This document shows, piece by piece, positions 18,736-27,967 of a stretch of 64,000 nt of DNA. Position 1 is the stretch's first letter; every line of letters starts with the position of its first letter. The notes below the pieces were generated by a model. The model was not told the DNA's origin. It was given only the letters and a program-made list of their open reading frames with translations, and did not search any database. Source of the stretch: Burkholderia sp. L27(2015) (GTDB taxonomy: Bacteria; Pseudomonadota; Gammaproteobacteria; Burkholderiales; Burkholderiaceae); assembly GCF_009765705.1 (NCBI RefSeq), contig NZ_LMUX01000002.1, positions 23,878-87,877 of the forward strand, read 5' to 3'. The position numbers and the translations under genes are program-made.

Positions 18736-19127
18736 TCATCGGTTCCTTCATCGGCAAGCACTGCGGCATGCGGCGTGCCCACGGCGTGAGCCGAGCCTGG
18801 CGCGAGCAAGTCGAGCTGATTGTCGTCGGTTTTGGTATGGGGCAATTTTTCCAGAATCGCGTTCAGGCGGACCTGGGCATCGTCGATCTTTGCGGCTAGC
18901 GCGTCACGTTCATCGCGCAATTGGTCCCGCTCGGCATGCAACGGATCGAGCGCCGCGCGCGCAGCATCGCGCTCCTCGCGGGCGAGGGCGAGTTGTTGCT
19001 CCAGGTCGCGATGCGCCTGAATGCGCCGGCTGCTAAGAGAAATCAGCCGGCTAATATTTTGGGAGAGTTGTTCGAGTTCGCTAAGCATCTCGTCTGCGTC
19101 CTGTCGGCTAAGTACTTCAAGAGCCAC
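18732..19127 (-). CDS. Small coiled-coil protein upstream of ZapA
   Basis: A 131-residue protein with a long amphipathic coiled coil over residues 10-95 (rich in Leu, Glu, Arg and Gln heptads) and a low-complexity C-terminal tail. It is co-translated with zapA by a 4-bp overlap. Proteins at this position in beta-proteobacteria are annotated as ZapB-like or TIGR02449 family, suggesting a division-ring role, but this is context rather than demonstrated homology. Confidence 0.7.
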   Translation of the reverse strand: MALEVLSRQDADEMLSELEQLSQNISRLISLSSRRIQAHRDLEQQLALAREERDAARAALDPLHAERDQLRDERDALAAKIDDAQVRLNAILEKLPHTKTDDNQLDLLAPGSAHAVGTPHAAVLADEGTDE

Positions 19128-19319
19128 ATATTTTAACCCGGATCGGTGCGCGGGCCGAGCCCCGATCGCGTTCAGGCTAAAAAAGGTAGCCTACCAGCCC
19201 ACGCGTTGGCCGCTGCGGCGTGCACGCGGGCGCTTATAATCTGCTGCGTAGCTTAGAGGTGCGCCCCGTCGCATTGTTCGCTTCAACACGATTTATTCTC
19301 ACATTGCAGGCTGAACGTC

Positions 19320-20414
19320 TTGACCAACCTTGATATACCTCCTGATACGCTGCTGCCTGAATTGCCCGTGGTCGCGCCGCTCGAACGCGGCCTCGAAGCG
19401 GCGTTGCGCGAAAAGATCGATCACAAGACCAAGCCACCTGGCAGTCTGGGACGACTCGAGGCGCTCGCGCTGCAACTCGGCTTGATCCAGTCCAGCCTTA
19501 CGCCGGTGATAGCGCGTCCGATACTGATCGTGTTCGCCGGTGACCACGGGATTGTGGCCGAAGGGGTGAGCCCTTACCCGCAAGCTGTTACCGTGCAGAT
19601 GGTCGCCAACTTTATCGCTGGGGGCGCCGCGATCAATGCGTTTAGCGGTGTCGCGGGGATGGCGCTTGAAGTCGTCAATGCCGGCGTAGCGGGCGATCTA
19701 CATGCGTTACCGGCATTACACGGGTTAGCGAGCGTGATCGACATCCCGATCGGGCCGGGTACACGCAACTTCGCCGACCAGCCGGCGATGACGCGCGCGC
19801 AGGCGCTGCGTGCGATTGCCGCCGGGGCCACACGCGTGCGCCATCACGCGGCACTCGGCAGCAATGTCATCGGCTTCGGCGAAATGGGCATAGGCAACAC
19901 CTCGTCGGCCGCTTGCTTGATGAGTCGCCTGTGCGATTTGCCGATAGATGCCTGTGTCGGGCGCGGCACCGGTTTGGACGACGCCGGGCTCGCACGCAAG
20001 CGTGCGGTGCTGGCCGGCGCACTCGCGCGTCATCCGGCGAGTAGCGACCCCGTCGAGGTGTTGGCGACGTTCGCCGGCTTTGAAATCGCGATGATGACAG
20101 GCGCATTTCTCGGTGCGGCGGCGCAGCGCATGACGATACTGGTGGACGGTTTTATCGCCAGCTCGGCGCTGCTTGTGGCGGCGCGGATCGCGCCCGCGGT
20201 GCTCGATTACTGCGTGTTCGCCCACGAGTCGGATGAATCGGGGCACCGGCAGTTGCTTGCCCATTTCAAGGCGCAGCCCTTGCTCTCGCTGGGGCTGCGT
20301 TTGGGCGAAGGCACAGGAGCCGCACTCGCTCTGCCTTTGCTGCGGGCGGCGAGCGCGTTTATGGAGCAGATGGCCAGCTTCGACACGGCGGGCGTCAGCG
20401 GGCGCGAGGCGTGA
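19320..20414 (+). CDS. cobT: Nicotinate-nucleotide-dimethylbenzimidazole phosphoribosyltransferase (CobT)
   Basis: A 364-residue enzyme that activates the lower ligand of cobalamin to alpha-ribazole phosphate. Conserved segments include KPPGSLGRLEALA (about residue 39), FAGDHGIVAEGVS (about residue 69), GEMGIGNTSSA (about residue 189) and the C-terminal RLGEGTGAALALPLL with its catalytic glutamate. The start codon is TTG at 19320; no ATG or GTG lies between it and the first conserved block. A TATAAT sequence at 19234-19239 is a possible -10 element. It begins the cobT-cobS-cobC run. Confidence 0.94.
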   Translation: MTNLDIPPDTLLPELPVVAPLERGLEAALREKIDHKTKPPGSLGRLEALALQLGLIQSSLTPVIARPILIVFAGDHGIVAEGVSPYPQAVTVQMVANFIAGGAAINAFSGVAGMALEVVNAGVAGDLHALPALHGLASVIDIPIGPGTRNFADQPAMTRAQALRAIAAGATRVRHHAALGSNVIGFGEMGIGNTSSAACLMSRLCDLPIDACVGRGTGLDDAGLARKRAVLAGALARHPASSDPVEVLATFAGFEIAMMTGAFLGAAAQRMTILVDGFIASSALLVAARIAPAVLDYCVFAHESDESGHRQLLAHFKAQPLLSLGLRLGEGTGAALALPLLRAASAFMEQMASFDTAGVSGREA

Positions 20415-20439
20415 TGTGGACGGCAAGGCGAACTGCGCT

Positions 20440-21225
20440 ATGACCAGCGATACGAGCCGCACGCCGCTTGCCGACGAGTTGCGCTATGCCTTGACCGCGC
20501 TGATGTATTTCACGCGCGTGCCTCTGCCGTCGCGACTCGCGCGCTGGGTGGGGTTCGAGCCGCGCTATCTGAACGCGGCGGCCCGGTATTTTCCGCTGGT
20601 CGGCGTGCTGGTGGGCGCGCTCGGTGCGGCAGTCTACTTGCTGGCGCTCAAAGTGTTTCCAGCGACCGTCGCGGTGCTGCTGTCCATGGTGGCGACTGTG
20701 CTAGCGACAGGCGCCTTGCACGAAGATGGTTTGGCCGACTGCTGCGATGCGTTTGGCGGCGCGTACCAGCGTGATGATGTGCTGCGTATCATGCACGACT
20801 CGCGACTGGGCGCTTTCGGCGCGATTGGCATTGCGTTGGCGCTATTGCTGAAATGGCAGACGCTGGCAGCATTGCCTGCCACGAAGGTGGCATGGCTGCT
20901 GATCGGCGCTCATGCCGCAAGCCGCGCCGCGGCAATCAGCCTGATGATCACGCTCACCTATGTAGGCGGCGACGGCAAAGCAAAGCCCGTGGCGCACCGA
21001 ATGAACGCTGCAGCGATGTGCGTGGCGGCTGTGTTTGGCTTGATCTGGTTATTCTGGCCTGCGTGGCGCTTCGGGCTGGCCGCCGTACTTGCGTTACTGT
21101 GTTTGCGTGCGCTGCTCGCGTGGTGGTATCGACGCCGCATCGGCGGCTATACCGGTGATTGCCTCGGCATGGCTCAACAACTCAGTGAAATCCTGATCTA
21201 TCTACTGGCGCTGGCATGGATCTGA
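20440..21225 (+). CDS. cobS: Adenosylcobinamide-GDP ribazoletransferase (cobalamin synthase, CobS)
   Basis: A 261-residue membrane enzyme that joins adenosylcobinamide-GDP and alpha-ribazole(-phosphate), the last step of nucleotide-loop assembly. Diagnostic motifs are LTALMYFTRVPLP (about residue 17), TGALHEDGLADCCDAFGG (about residue 88, acidic metal site) and MHDSRLGAFG. ATG 20440 is preferred; GTG 20416 would add 8 residues. It starts 25 bp after cobT and its end overlaps cobC by 10 bp. Confidence 0.93.
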   Translation: MTSDTSRTPLADELRYALTALMYFTRVPLPSRLARWVGFEPRYLNAAARYFPLVGVLVGALGAAVYLLALKVFPATVAVLLSMVATVLATGALHEDGLADCCDAFGGAYQRDDVLRIMHDSRLGAFGAIGIALALLLKWQTLAALPATKVAWLLIGAHAASRAAAISLMITLTYVGGDGKAKPVAHRMNAAAMCVAAVFGLIWLFWPAWRFGLAAVLALLCLRALLAWWYRRRIGGYTGDCLGMAQQLSEILIYLLALAWI

Positions 21226-21962
21226 TCTTGATTCGTCACCCGGCGGTGGGGGTGCCGACCGGAATCTGCTATGGACGCAGCGACGTGCCGCTCGCCGCAG
21301 ACCCGAGCGCGGAGGTGCAGCGCTACCTGAACCGGATCGGTATGCTGAACCTTTGCGACCCGGTTGGCGCGGTGCACGCCAGCGTGCTGTCGCGTTGCAC
21401 ACAGATCGCGGCGCCGCTGGCTGCGCACTTCAATGTCGCCCTGCAAGCCGATCCCCGTTTGCGGGAAATCGACTTCGGCCGCTGGGAAATGCAAGCCTGG
21501 GACGCCATTGATCGCGCAGAAATCGACGCCTGGGTGCAGGACCTGGAAAACGCGCGAGCTCACGGCGGTGAAAGCGTCGCGATGCTGGCGCTGCGTGTGG
21601 GGGCGTGGCTCGAAGAGTGCGAACGGACACTGGGGCGGGCCGTGCTTGCCGTGAGTGGCAGGCACGCGACGCCATTGGCGAACATGCCGAACGCATCGAA
21701 CGCATCGGAGACATCGGAGACATCGGAGACATCGGAGACATCGGAGACATCGGAGACATCGGCGGTCGCGGATAAGAACTCGGCGGGACGTCCCGTCGTG
21801 GTGATCGCTCATGCCGGCGTCATCCGCGTGCTCGCGGCACTCGCCCTGCGCCTGCCGCTCGCTACCTGCGTCGATTGGCATCTGCCATTTGGTGGCTTAT
21901 GCCAGTTACGTTACAAGGTGTCGCAAAAGCGGTGGATATTGGTGAGCTGGAACGGTGTTTGA
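21216..21962 (+). CDS. cobC: Histidine phosphatase, probable alpha-ribazole phosphatase (CobC), with in-frame repeat
   Basis: A 248-residue member of the phosphoglycerate-mutase-like histidine phosphatase family. The catalytic RHP motif is at the N-terminus (LILIRHPAVG), where the family normally has RHG or RHA, and a second histidine is in VVIAHAGVIR. In this cobalamin context it would dephosphorylate alpha-ribazole phosphate. Unusually, residues 159-182 are a low-complexity insert, two NAS units and six ETS units, encoded by a 9-bp tandem repeat just before the second catalytic-histidine strand. The family is normally about 200 residues, so the insert accounts for part of the excess length. 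It overlaps the end of cobS. Confidence 0.85.
   Translation: MDLILIRHPAVGVPTGICYGRSDVPLAADPSAEVQRYLNRIGMLNLCDPVGAVHASVLSRCTQIAAPLAAHFNVALQADPRLREIDFGRWEMQAWDAIDRAEIDAWVQDLENARAHGGESVAMLALRVGAWLEECERTLGRAVLAVSGRHATPLANMPNASNASETSETSETSETSETSETSAVADKNSAGRPVVVIAHAGVIRVLAALALRLPLATCVDWHLPFGGLCQLRYKVSQKRWILVSWNGV
21708..21761. repeat. 9-bp tandem repeat (GAGACATCG)6 inside cobC
   Basis: Six perfect copies of GAGACATCG, preceded by two copies of the related AACGCATCG (21690-21707). The unit is three codons, so copy-number change keeps the reading frame and alters only the length of the Glu-Thr-Ser linker. Confidence 0.97.
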
Positions 21963-22051
21963 CGGCCCGCGTTGAACTCCGGCGATAACCCCTTCGGGTC
22001 TATCAACTCACGGCAACTTGTCAGCAATCCCTGTCAAATTGACCCGAAAGT

Positions 22052-22627
22052 TCAATTATGACGGTACAAGTCGGCTGGGAATGGCGGCGCGGGCGCCTTA
22101 ACGACCATCGCAATACCCGCCACCATCAAGGTTACTGCCGGGCATAACTCTGCAACCCGCTGGTTCAGTCGCCCCAGCTCATCCACATACAACCGCGTCA
22201 CCTTACCCATCGGCACCACCCCTAAACCGATCTCGTTGCTCACGATCAGGACCCGCGCGCGAGCGTGCTGCAGCGCATCGATAAAGCCGTCGAGCGCTGC
22301 TTGCCAGCCGGTTTGAGGTGCTTCGCTATCGGGCGGGCACAGCAGGTTGGCGAGCCACAACGTCAGGCAGTCGATGAGGATCACCTGTTTCGGGCCATCG
22401 GCGTGGTTTAGCGCTTGCGCCAAATCCAGCGGCGCTTCGACGAGCGTCCAGTCAGCTGGGCGCCGGGCACGATGCAAGGCTACGCGTGCCGCAAATTCGT
22501 CGTCACCGATACGTGCGGTGGCAATATAGGTGACGGGCTGTCGCGCTTCACTGGCGAGCCTTTCGGCGTAGGCGCTCTTACCGGAGCGCGCGCCGCCGAG
22601 GACAAAATGCAGGTCGAGTGGATTCAT
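22052..22627 (-). CDS. cobU: Adenosylcobinamide kinase / guanylyltransferase (CobU/CobP)
   Basis: A 191-residue bifunctional enzyme that phosphorylates adenosylcobinamide and adds GMP. The P-loop GGARSGKS is at residues 10-17, and the second family motif ILIDCLTLWLANLL (about residue 85) and SNEIGLGVVP (about residue 133) are intact. It converges with cobC and is divergent from the parA-like gene. Together with cobT and cobS the window covers the nucleotide-loop branch of cobalamin synthesis; no corrin-ring genes are seen here. Confidence 0.93.
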   Translation of the reverse strand: MNPLDLHFVLGGARSGKSAYAERLASEARQPVTYIATARIGDDEFAARVALHRARRPADWTLVEAPLDLAQALNHADGPKQVILIDCLTLWLANLLCPPDSEAPQTGWQAALDGFIDALQHARARVLIVSNEIGLGVVPMGKVTRLYVDELGRLNQRVAELCPAVTLMVAGIAMVVKAPAPPFPADLYRHN

Positions 22628-22726
22628 CGCAATATTGTAAGGGCAGCGGGGTGGGGTAAAAGCGTCTTACACTCAAATCGGTGTTTCGATGATAATAAAA
22701 CCCTTATATCGTACGAGGAGACGGTT

Positions 22727-23350
22727 ATGGCAGTGATCGTGGTCGCGAATCCCAAGGGAGGCGTAGGTAAAAGTACACTCTCGACCAATCTCGCCGGACT
22801 GTTTGCCTCGCGCGGCGAATGGGTCGCGCTCGCGGACCTGGACCGCCAGCAGTCGTCGCGATCGTGGCTCGATTTGCGACCACAGGGTTTGCCCGTCATC
22901 GAATACTGGCCGGTCGACCTCGACAACCCGACGCGCCCGCCGCAGGGGCTCGAGCACGCCGTGATCGACACGCCGGCCGGCGTTCACGGCACTCGCCTGA
23001 ACACGGCGCTGGCGCTTGCCGACAAGGTGATCGTGCCGCTGCAACCGTCACTATTCGATATTCTCGCAACCCAGGATTTTCTGCAAAAGCTCGCCAAGGA
23101 AAAGGCGATACGTAAGGGCAATATCGAGATCGGTATCGTCGGCATGCGCGTCGATGCGCGCACGCGTTCGGCCGAGCAATTGCATCGATTTGTCGACGGT
23201 CTGGGTTTGCCGGTGCTGGGGTATTTGCGCGATACGCAGAATTACGTGCAGACCGCCGCGCATGGGCTGACGCTGTGGGACGTGGCGCGCAGCAAGGTCG
23301 AAAAAGACCTGGAGCAGTGGGAGCCGCTCATCAGTTGGCTCGACAAATAG
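22727..23350 (+). CDS. ParA/MinD-type ATPase without an adjacent parB
   Basis: A 207-residue deviant-Walker ATPase. The KGGVGKST P-loop is at residues 10-17, the DLDRQQSS switch region follows, and VIDTPAG is the Walker B segment. It starts at 22727 with a strong GAGGAG ribosome binding site 6 bp upstream; a longer in-frame extension upstream overlaps cobU antisense and is rejected. At this size it is the short ParA type found in plasmid or orphan chromosomal loci. No ParB-like gene flanks it, so the cargo is unknown. Confidence 0.88.
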   Translation: MAVIVVANPKGGVGKSTLSTNLAGLFASRGEWVALADLDRQQSSRSWLDLRPQGLPVIEYWPVDLDNPTRPPQGLEHAVIDTPAGVHGTRLNTALALADKVIVPLQPSLFDILATQDFLQKLAKEKAIRKGNIEIGIVGMRVDARTRSAEQLHRFVDGLGLPVLGYLRDTQNYVQTAAHGLTLWDVARSKVEKDLEQWEPLISWLDK

Positions 23351-23374
23351 GGCTGCCGGGGCTCAAGCGGACGC

Positions 23375-23770
23375 TCAAGCCGGCTGCGTCCAGGCTTGCG
23401 CCGGTACATGGTCGCGGCTGCCCTTGATGCGGTTGTGCTCATCGACAAACACCAACTGCGGCGCAAAACCGGCCTTGATTTCGGCTTCGTCCAACTGTGC
23501 GAAGGCTGCGATGATCAGCAGATCGCCCAACTGAGCCCGTCTCGCGGCCGACCCATTCAGCGAGATCATGCCGCTGCCGCGCTCGCCGCGAATCGCGTAG
23601 GTGGTCAGCCGTTCGCCGTTATTGATATTCCAGATATCGATTTGCTCGTTTTCGAGCAAATTGGCCGCTTCCAGCAGGTCTTCGTCGATTGCACATGAAC
23701 CTTCGTAATGCAATTCGCAGTGCGTCACCGTGGCGCGGTGGATTTTTGATTTCAAAAGGGTACGCAGCAT
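23375..23770 (-). CDS. panD: Aspartate 1-decarboxylase (PanD)
   Basis: A 131-residue pyruvoyl enzyme that makes beta-alanine for pantothenate. The self-cleavage Gly-Ser is visible in [10 protein letters not shown] (about residues 24-25), and the conserved [20 protein letters not shown] region carries active-site residues. It lies 19 bp downstream of panC on the same strand. The product links to panC directly and to the beta-alanine-type aminotransferase at 44 kb only in metabolic terms. Confidence 0.96.
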   Translation of the reverse strand: MLRTLLKSKIHRATVTHCELHYEGSCAIDEDLLEAANLLENEQIDIWNINNGERLTTYAIRGERGSGMISLNGSAARRAQLGDLLIIAAFAQLDEAEIKAGFAPQLVFVDEHNRIKGSRDHVPAQAWTQPA

Positions 23771-23789
23771 CGCCTTTCCTCGCTTCGCG

Positions 23790-24689
<900 letters not shown>

Positions 24690-24774
24690 TTATAAGATTT
24701 TTCTGCAGGGCACACGCAAAGCCACCGAGCCGCCAAGCGGCAAGATGTCGGTGGCACTGCCGATGGCCTCGCGC

Positions 24775-25668
24775 TCAGGCCGGCGAGTAGGCCAGACGCA
24801 CGTAAATCGGTGCGAACGGCTCGGCTTGGGTGATTTCGAGCAGCGATTCACGTGATAGCTCCAGCATCGCAATGAAATTGACGATGACGGTGGGCACGCC
24901 GTGCGTCGCATCGAACAGTTCGGAAAACTCCATAAAACGGATATTTTGCAATTTGCGCAGGATCTGGCTCATGTGCTCGCGCACCGAAAGCTCCTCGCGG
25001 CTGATCTTATGGTGCTGGACCAGCTTGGCACGTTTGATCACATCGAGCCAGGCTTCGCGCAGATCGTCCATATTCACGTCGGGCCAGCGCGGCGCGAGAC
25101 TTTGTTCGACGAACACTTCGGCGCGCAGGAAGTCGCGCCCTAGTTGCGGCAAGCGATCGATGCGCTGGGCCGCGAGTTTCATCTGCTCGTATTCCAGCAG
25201 GCGGCGCACCAGCTCGGCACGCGGATCTTCGGCTTCGTCGTCGCTGTCGGCTTTTTTGACCGGCAACAGCATGCGCGACTTGATTTCGATCAGCATCGCT
25301 GCCATCAGCAGGTATTCCGACGCGAGTTCGAGATTGGTGCCGCGAATCTGCTCGACGTAGCCCAGATACTGACGCGTGACGTCAGCCATCGGGATATCGA
25401 GCACATTGAAGTTCTGCTTGCGGATCAGGTAGAGCAGCAAGTCCAGAGGGCCCTCGAACGTCTCCAGAAACACTTCCAGCGCGTCGGGCGGAATGTACAG
25501 GTCTTGCGGCAGCTTGAAGAGCGGCTCGCCATACAGGCGAGCGAACGCTACGCCGTCGATGACGTTGGGCGTGCTGTCGCTGCCGGGCGCGTGCAGACGC
25601 TCGCTGAGCGCCGCCGCGGAAACATCCGTGGCGCTTGGCCCGTGCGGGTGAGGTTCAGTCGCGCTCAT
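24775..25668 (-). CDS. scpA: Segregation and condensation protein A (ScpA)
   Basis: A 297-residue kleisin subunit of the SMC-ScpAB chromosome condensin. After a 40-residue variable N-terminus, the conserved LEVFLETFEGPLDLLLYLIRKQ block appears (about residue 65). It is followed by the YLGYVEQIRGTNLELASEYLLMAA helix and a C-terminal winged helix. It is upstream of panC on the same strand. scpB is not in the window. Confidence 0.93.
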   Translation of the reverse strand: MSATEPHPHGPSATDVSAAALSERLHAPGSDSTPNVIDGVAFARLYGEPLFKLPQDLYIPPDALEVFLETFEGPLDLLLYLIRKQNFNVLDIPMADVTRQYLGYVEQIRGTNLELASEYLLMAAMLIEIKSRMLLPVKKADSDDEAEDPRAELVRRLLEYEQMKLAAQRIDRLPQLGRDFLRAEVFVEQSLAPRWPDVNMDDLREAWLDVIKRAKLVQHHKISREELSVREHMSQILRKLQNIRFMEFSELFDATHGVPTVIVNFIAMLELSRESLLEITQAEPFAPIYVRLAYSPA

Positions 25669-25732
25669 GGTCGGCCGGCGACGCGTCGGGGGCGATCGGC
25701 TGGGTGCTCAGAGCGGGCAGGCGGATTGCGTT

Positions 25733-25918
25733 TCAGAATTTTTGATAGTAGACGTAGGCCGACTGTTGGACGCGCGACTGCTTGGCGCGCTCGGCTTCGT
25801 CGAGATCGACGGGACGCTTATCCCACAGCAGGGAACGGCCCTGGCGTTGCTCGGCTTCGAGCGTAGGCTTTTGCGCTTTGAGCTGTTGGAGAAATTGCGT
25901 GATATCCGACTGATACAT
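25733..25918 (-). CDS. DUF3460 family small protein
   Basis: A 61-residue protein (MYQSDITQFLQQLKAQKP at the N-terminus, ending YVYYQKF) typical of the DUF3460 family found across Burkholderiaceae next to scpA. Conserved features are the LLWDK and AYVYYQ segments. A much longer open frame extends upstream of it antisense to tamA, but only this segment looks like a protein. Function is unknown; the genomic position is its most constant property. Confidence 0.82.
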   Translation of the reverse strand: MYQSDITQFLQQLKAQKPTLEAEQRQGRSLLWDKRPVDLDEAERAKQSRVQQSAYVYYQKF

Positions 25919-26149
25919 GGCGACAATCCAAATGAAATGCGGCGAACGGGCCGCAATACCGGAAATAGGCAAAAACAGGGCAAGCGCCCGGGATTTCGCG
26001 ATTTTACCGCATGCGTCGCGTCCAGCGCGCGAAATTGGCCGGCCGGTGCGAAAAACGATCACGGTGCATCGGGCTCGATGTGGTGAAATACGTGCTGGCC
26101 TGCAACATGACGTCAGCATAGGCTGATTTACGCCTCGGGAGAATTTTGT

Positions 26150-27949
26150 TTGGCTGTGAGTGGATGTTTTCGATCCTCGGCCGCGCGGGGCGCAACGCGC
26201 CTTGGCAGGTACTGCATCGCCGGGCTGTTCGGCGTGCTGCTGCTGGCCGTCTGTAGCCGTGCGCAGGCGACCTATGAGGTCGACATCGACGCGCCGCGTT
26301 CGGTTCGTAGTTTGCTCAAAGACCATCTTGATTTGTACCGATTTGCCAAGCGCACCGATATTTCCGACGAGCAATTCGGCTTTCTGGTGACGGCCGCGCC
26401 GCAGCAGGCCAACGACCTGGTGCAGACCGCCGGCTATTTTTCCGCGATCGTCAAAACCGACGTGCGCAGCGCCGACGGTAAGCCTGGCGGGAAAAAGCGC
26501 GTGACCGTCACGGTCGAGCCTGGTGAGCGCACCGTGGTCGAATCGGTGAAACTGACCTTTACCGGTCCGATCGAAACGGAAGATCCGGGCTTGCAAAATA
26601 CGGCACGGCTCGCCTGGGACCTGCATCCGGGCGAACCCTTTACGCAGGGTAGCTGGGACTCGGCCAAGAACGCATCGCTCAAGGCATTGCAAGCGCGCCG
26701 TTATCTGGGCGCGAAGATCATCCACTCGGATGCCCAGGTCAATCCGCGCACGCATCGCGCGGCGCTGCAGGTCGAATTTGCCAGCGGCCCGACGTTTACG
26801 TTCGGCCCGGTCGAGATCAGCGGGGGGCAACGCTATCCCGAACAGATCGTGCGCAATATCGACCCGATTCATCCCGGGGCGATTTACGACGCCTCGCAGG
26901 TGCAGGAGTTGCAGCGTCAGATTCAGGCCACGCCCTATTACGCGAACGTCGCCATCGATGTCGCCAACGACCCCGCCAAACCCGCACTCTCGCCCGTGCA
27001 TGTGAAGCTCAGCGAGTTCCAGTATCAGAGCATACGCAGCGGTGTCGGTTATTCGACCGGCACGGGTCCGAGCCTGCAGAGCAGTTACCAGTACAACAAC
27101 GTCTTCAACAAGGCGTGGGTGTTTACGGTGCAGGGCCTGCTGCAACCGCAAACGCAGAATGGCGCGCTTACACTGGCGATGCCGCCCGACTCGAAGGCTT
27201 ACGTGAATAGCGTGATGGCGTCCTACACGCGTACCGATTACGAGGACACCGATATTCACAGCGTGCTCACAGGCCTGCAGCGCACCCGTTCGCTGGAGAA
27301 CTACGATTGGACCTATTCGCTGCTGTTTTACGAAGATCGTCTCGATCAGAATACGGCGGGCCCGACCACGAGCCGCGCGCTGGTGCCGGGGTGGTCGTGG
27401 ACGCGTCGCAATGTCGATGATCCGATTTTTCCGAGCCATGGCAACTTGGTGCAAGTACAGGCCGGTTTCGCGGTGAAGGGGCTATTAACCGACCAGAGTT
27501 TCGGGCGCGTGTACGCGCACGGCAAGCAATACCTGCCGCTGGGCAAGTCGGATTTGCTGGTGTTTCGCGCCGAACTCGGCGGCGTGTTCACGACGGGCGG
27601 TTCGAGCGGAATCCCGGCGTCGCTGCTGTTTCGGGCGGGGGGTGCCGATTCGATCCGCGGCTATAGTTACGACAGTATTGGTAACAATGTCGGTGGGTCG
27701 GTACTGCCGACCAAATACGTGGCGACCGGCTCAGCCGAATATCAGCACTGGTTCACCCATGAATACGGCGGTGCGGTGTTTTTCGACCTCGGCACCGCGG
27801 CCGACACCTGGGCGGAAAAGACCGTATTCCAAGGTGTGGGCATCGGTGCGCGCTGGCGCAGCCCGATCGGGCCAATCAACGTCGATTTGGCTTATGGTTT
27901 GCGCAACCGCAGCGTGCGACCCTATCTGACTTTGGGTGTCGCGTTTTGA
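26150..27949 (+). CDS. tamA: Outer-membrane assembly factor TamA (Omp85/BamA superfamily)
   Basis: A 599-residue outer-membrane barrel protein that works with TamB in transporting and assembling envelope components. The start is TTG 26150, with GGGAG 9 bp upstream, and is followed by a signal peptide ending near residue 40. POTRA-type domains span about residues 45-270, and a 16-strand barrel region (about residue 285 onward) contains RGYSYDSIGNN, matching the conserved RGY motif of Omp85 proteins. It ends in an aromatic-terminated strand (YLTLGVAF), the BAM recognition signature. The tamB start is 18 bp downstream. Confidence 0.92.
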   Translation: MAVSGCFRSSAARGATRLGRYCIAGLFGVLLLAVCSRAQATYEVDIDAPRSVRSLLKDHLDLYRFAKRTDISDEQFGFLVTAAPQQANDLVQTAGYFSAIVKTDVRSADGKPGGKKRVTVTVEPGERTVVESVKLTFTGPIETEDPGLQNTARLAWDLHPGEPFTQGSWDSAKNASLKALQARRYLGAKIIHSDAQVNPRTHRAALQVEFASGPTFTFGPVEISGGQRYPEQIVRNIDPIHPGAIYDASQVQELQRQIQATPYYANVAIDVANDPAKPALSPVHVKLSEFQYQSIRSGVGYSTGTGPSLQSSYQYNNVFNKAWVFTVQGLLQPQTQNGALTLAMPPDSKAYVNSVMASYTRTDYEDTDIHSVLTGLQRTRSLENYDWTYSLLFYEDRLDQNTAGPTTSRALVPGWSWTRRNVDDPIFPSHGNLVQVQAGFAVKGLLTDQSFGRVYAHGKQYLPLGKSDLLVFRAELGGVFTTGGSSGIPASLLFRAGGADSIRGYSYDSIGNNVGGSVLPTKYVATGSAEYQHWFTHEYGGAVFFDLGTAADTWAEKTVFQGVGIGARWRSPIGPINVDLAYGLRNRSVRPYLTLGVAF

Positions 27950-27967
27950 CGCGGCCCCGTGAGAATT

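Noticed and set aside
19128..19319. Cobalamin riboswitch upstream of cobT
   Set aside because: No B12-box-like segment or characteristic paired elements were recognised; only a possible -10 element was seen.
21198..21881. Cysteine-repeat protein antisense to cobC (RCLRCLRC series)
   Set aside because: The cysteine repeat is just the complement of the 9-bp cobC tandem repeat. No conserved domain and no ribosome binding site.
25733..27454. 573-codon antisense open frame across tamA that ends in the DUF3460 protein
   Set aside because: Only the last 61 codons resemble a protein. The rest mirrors tamA in the opposite strand, so the DUF3460 start at 25918 was used.
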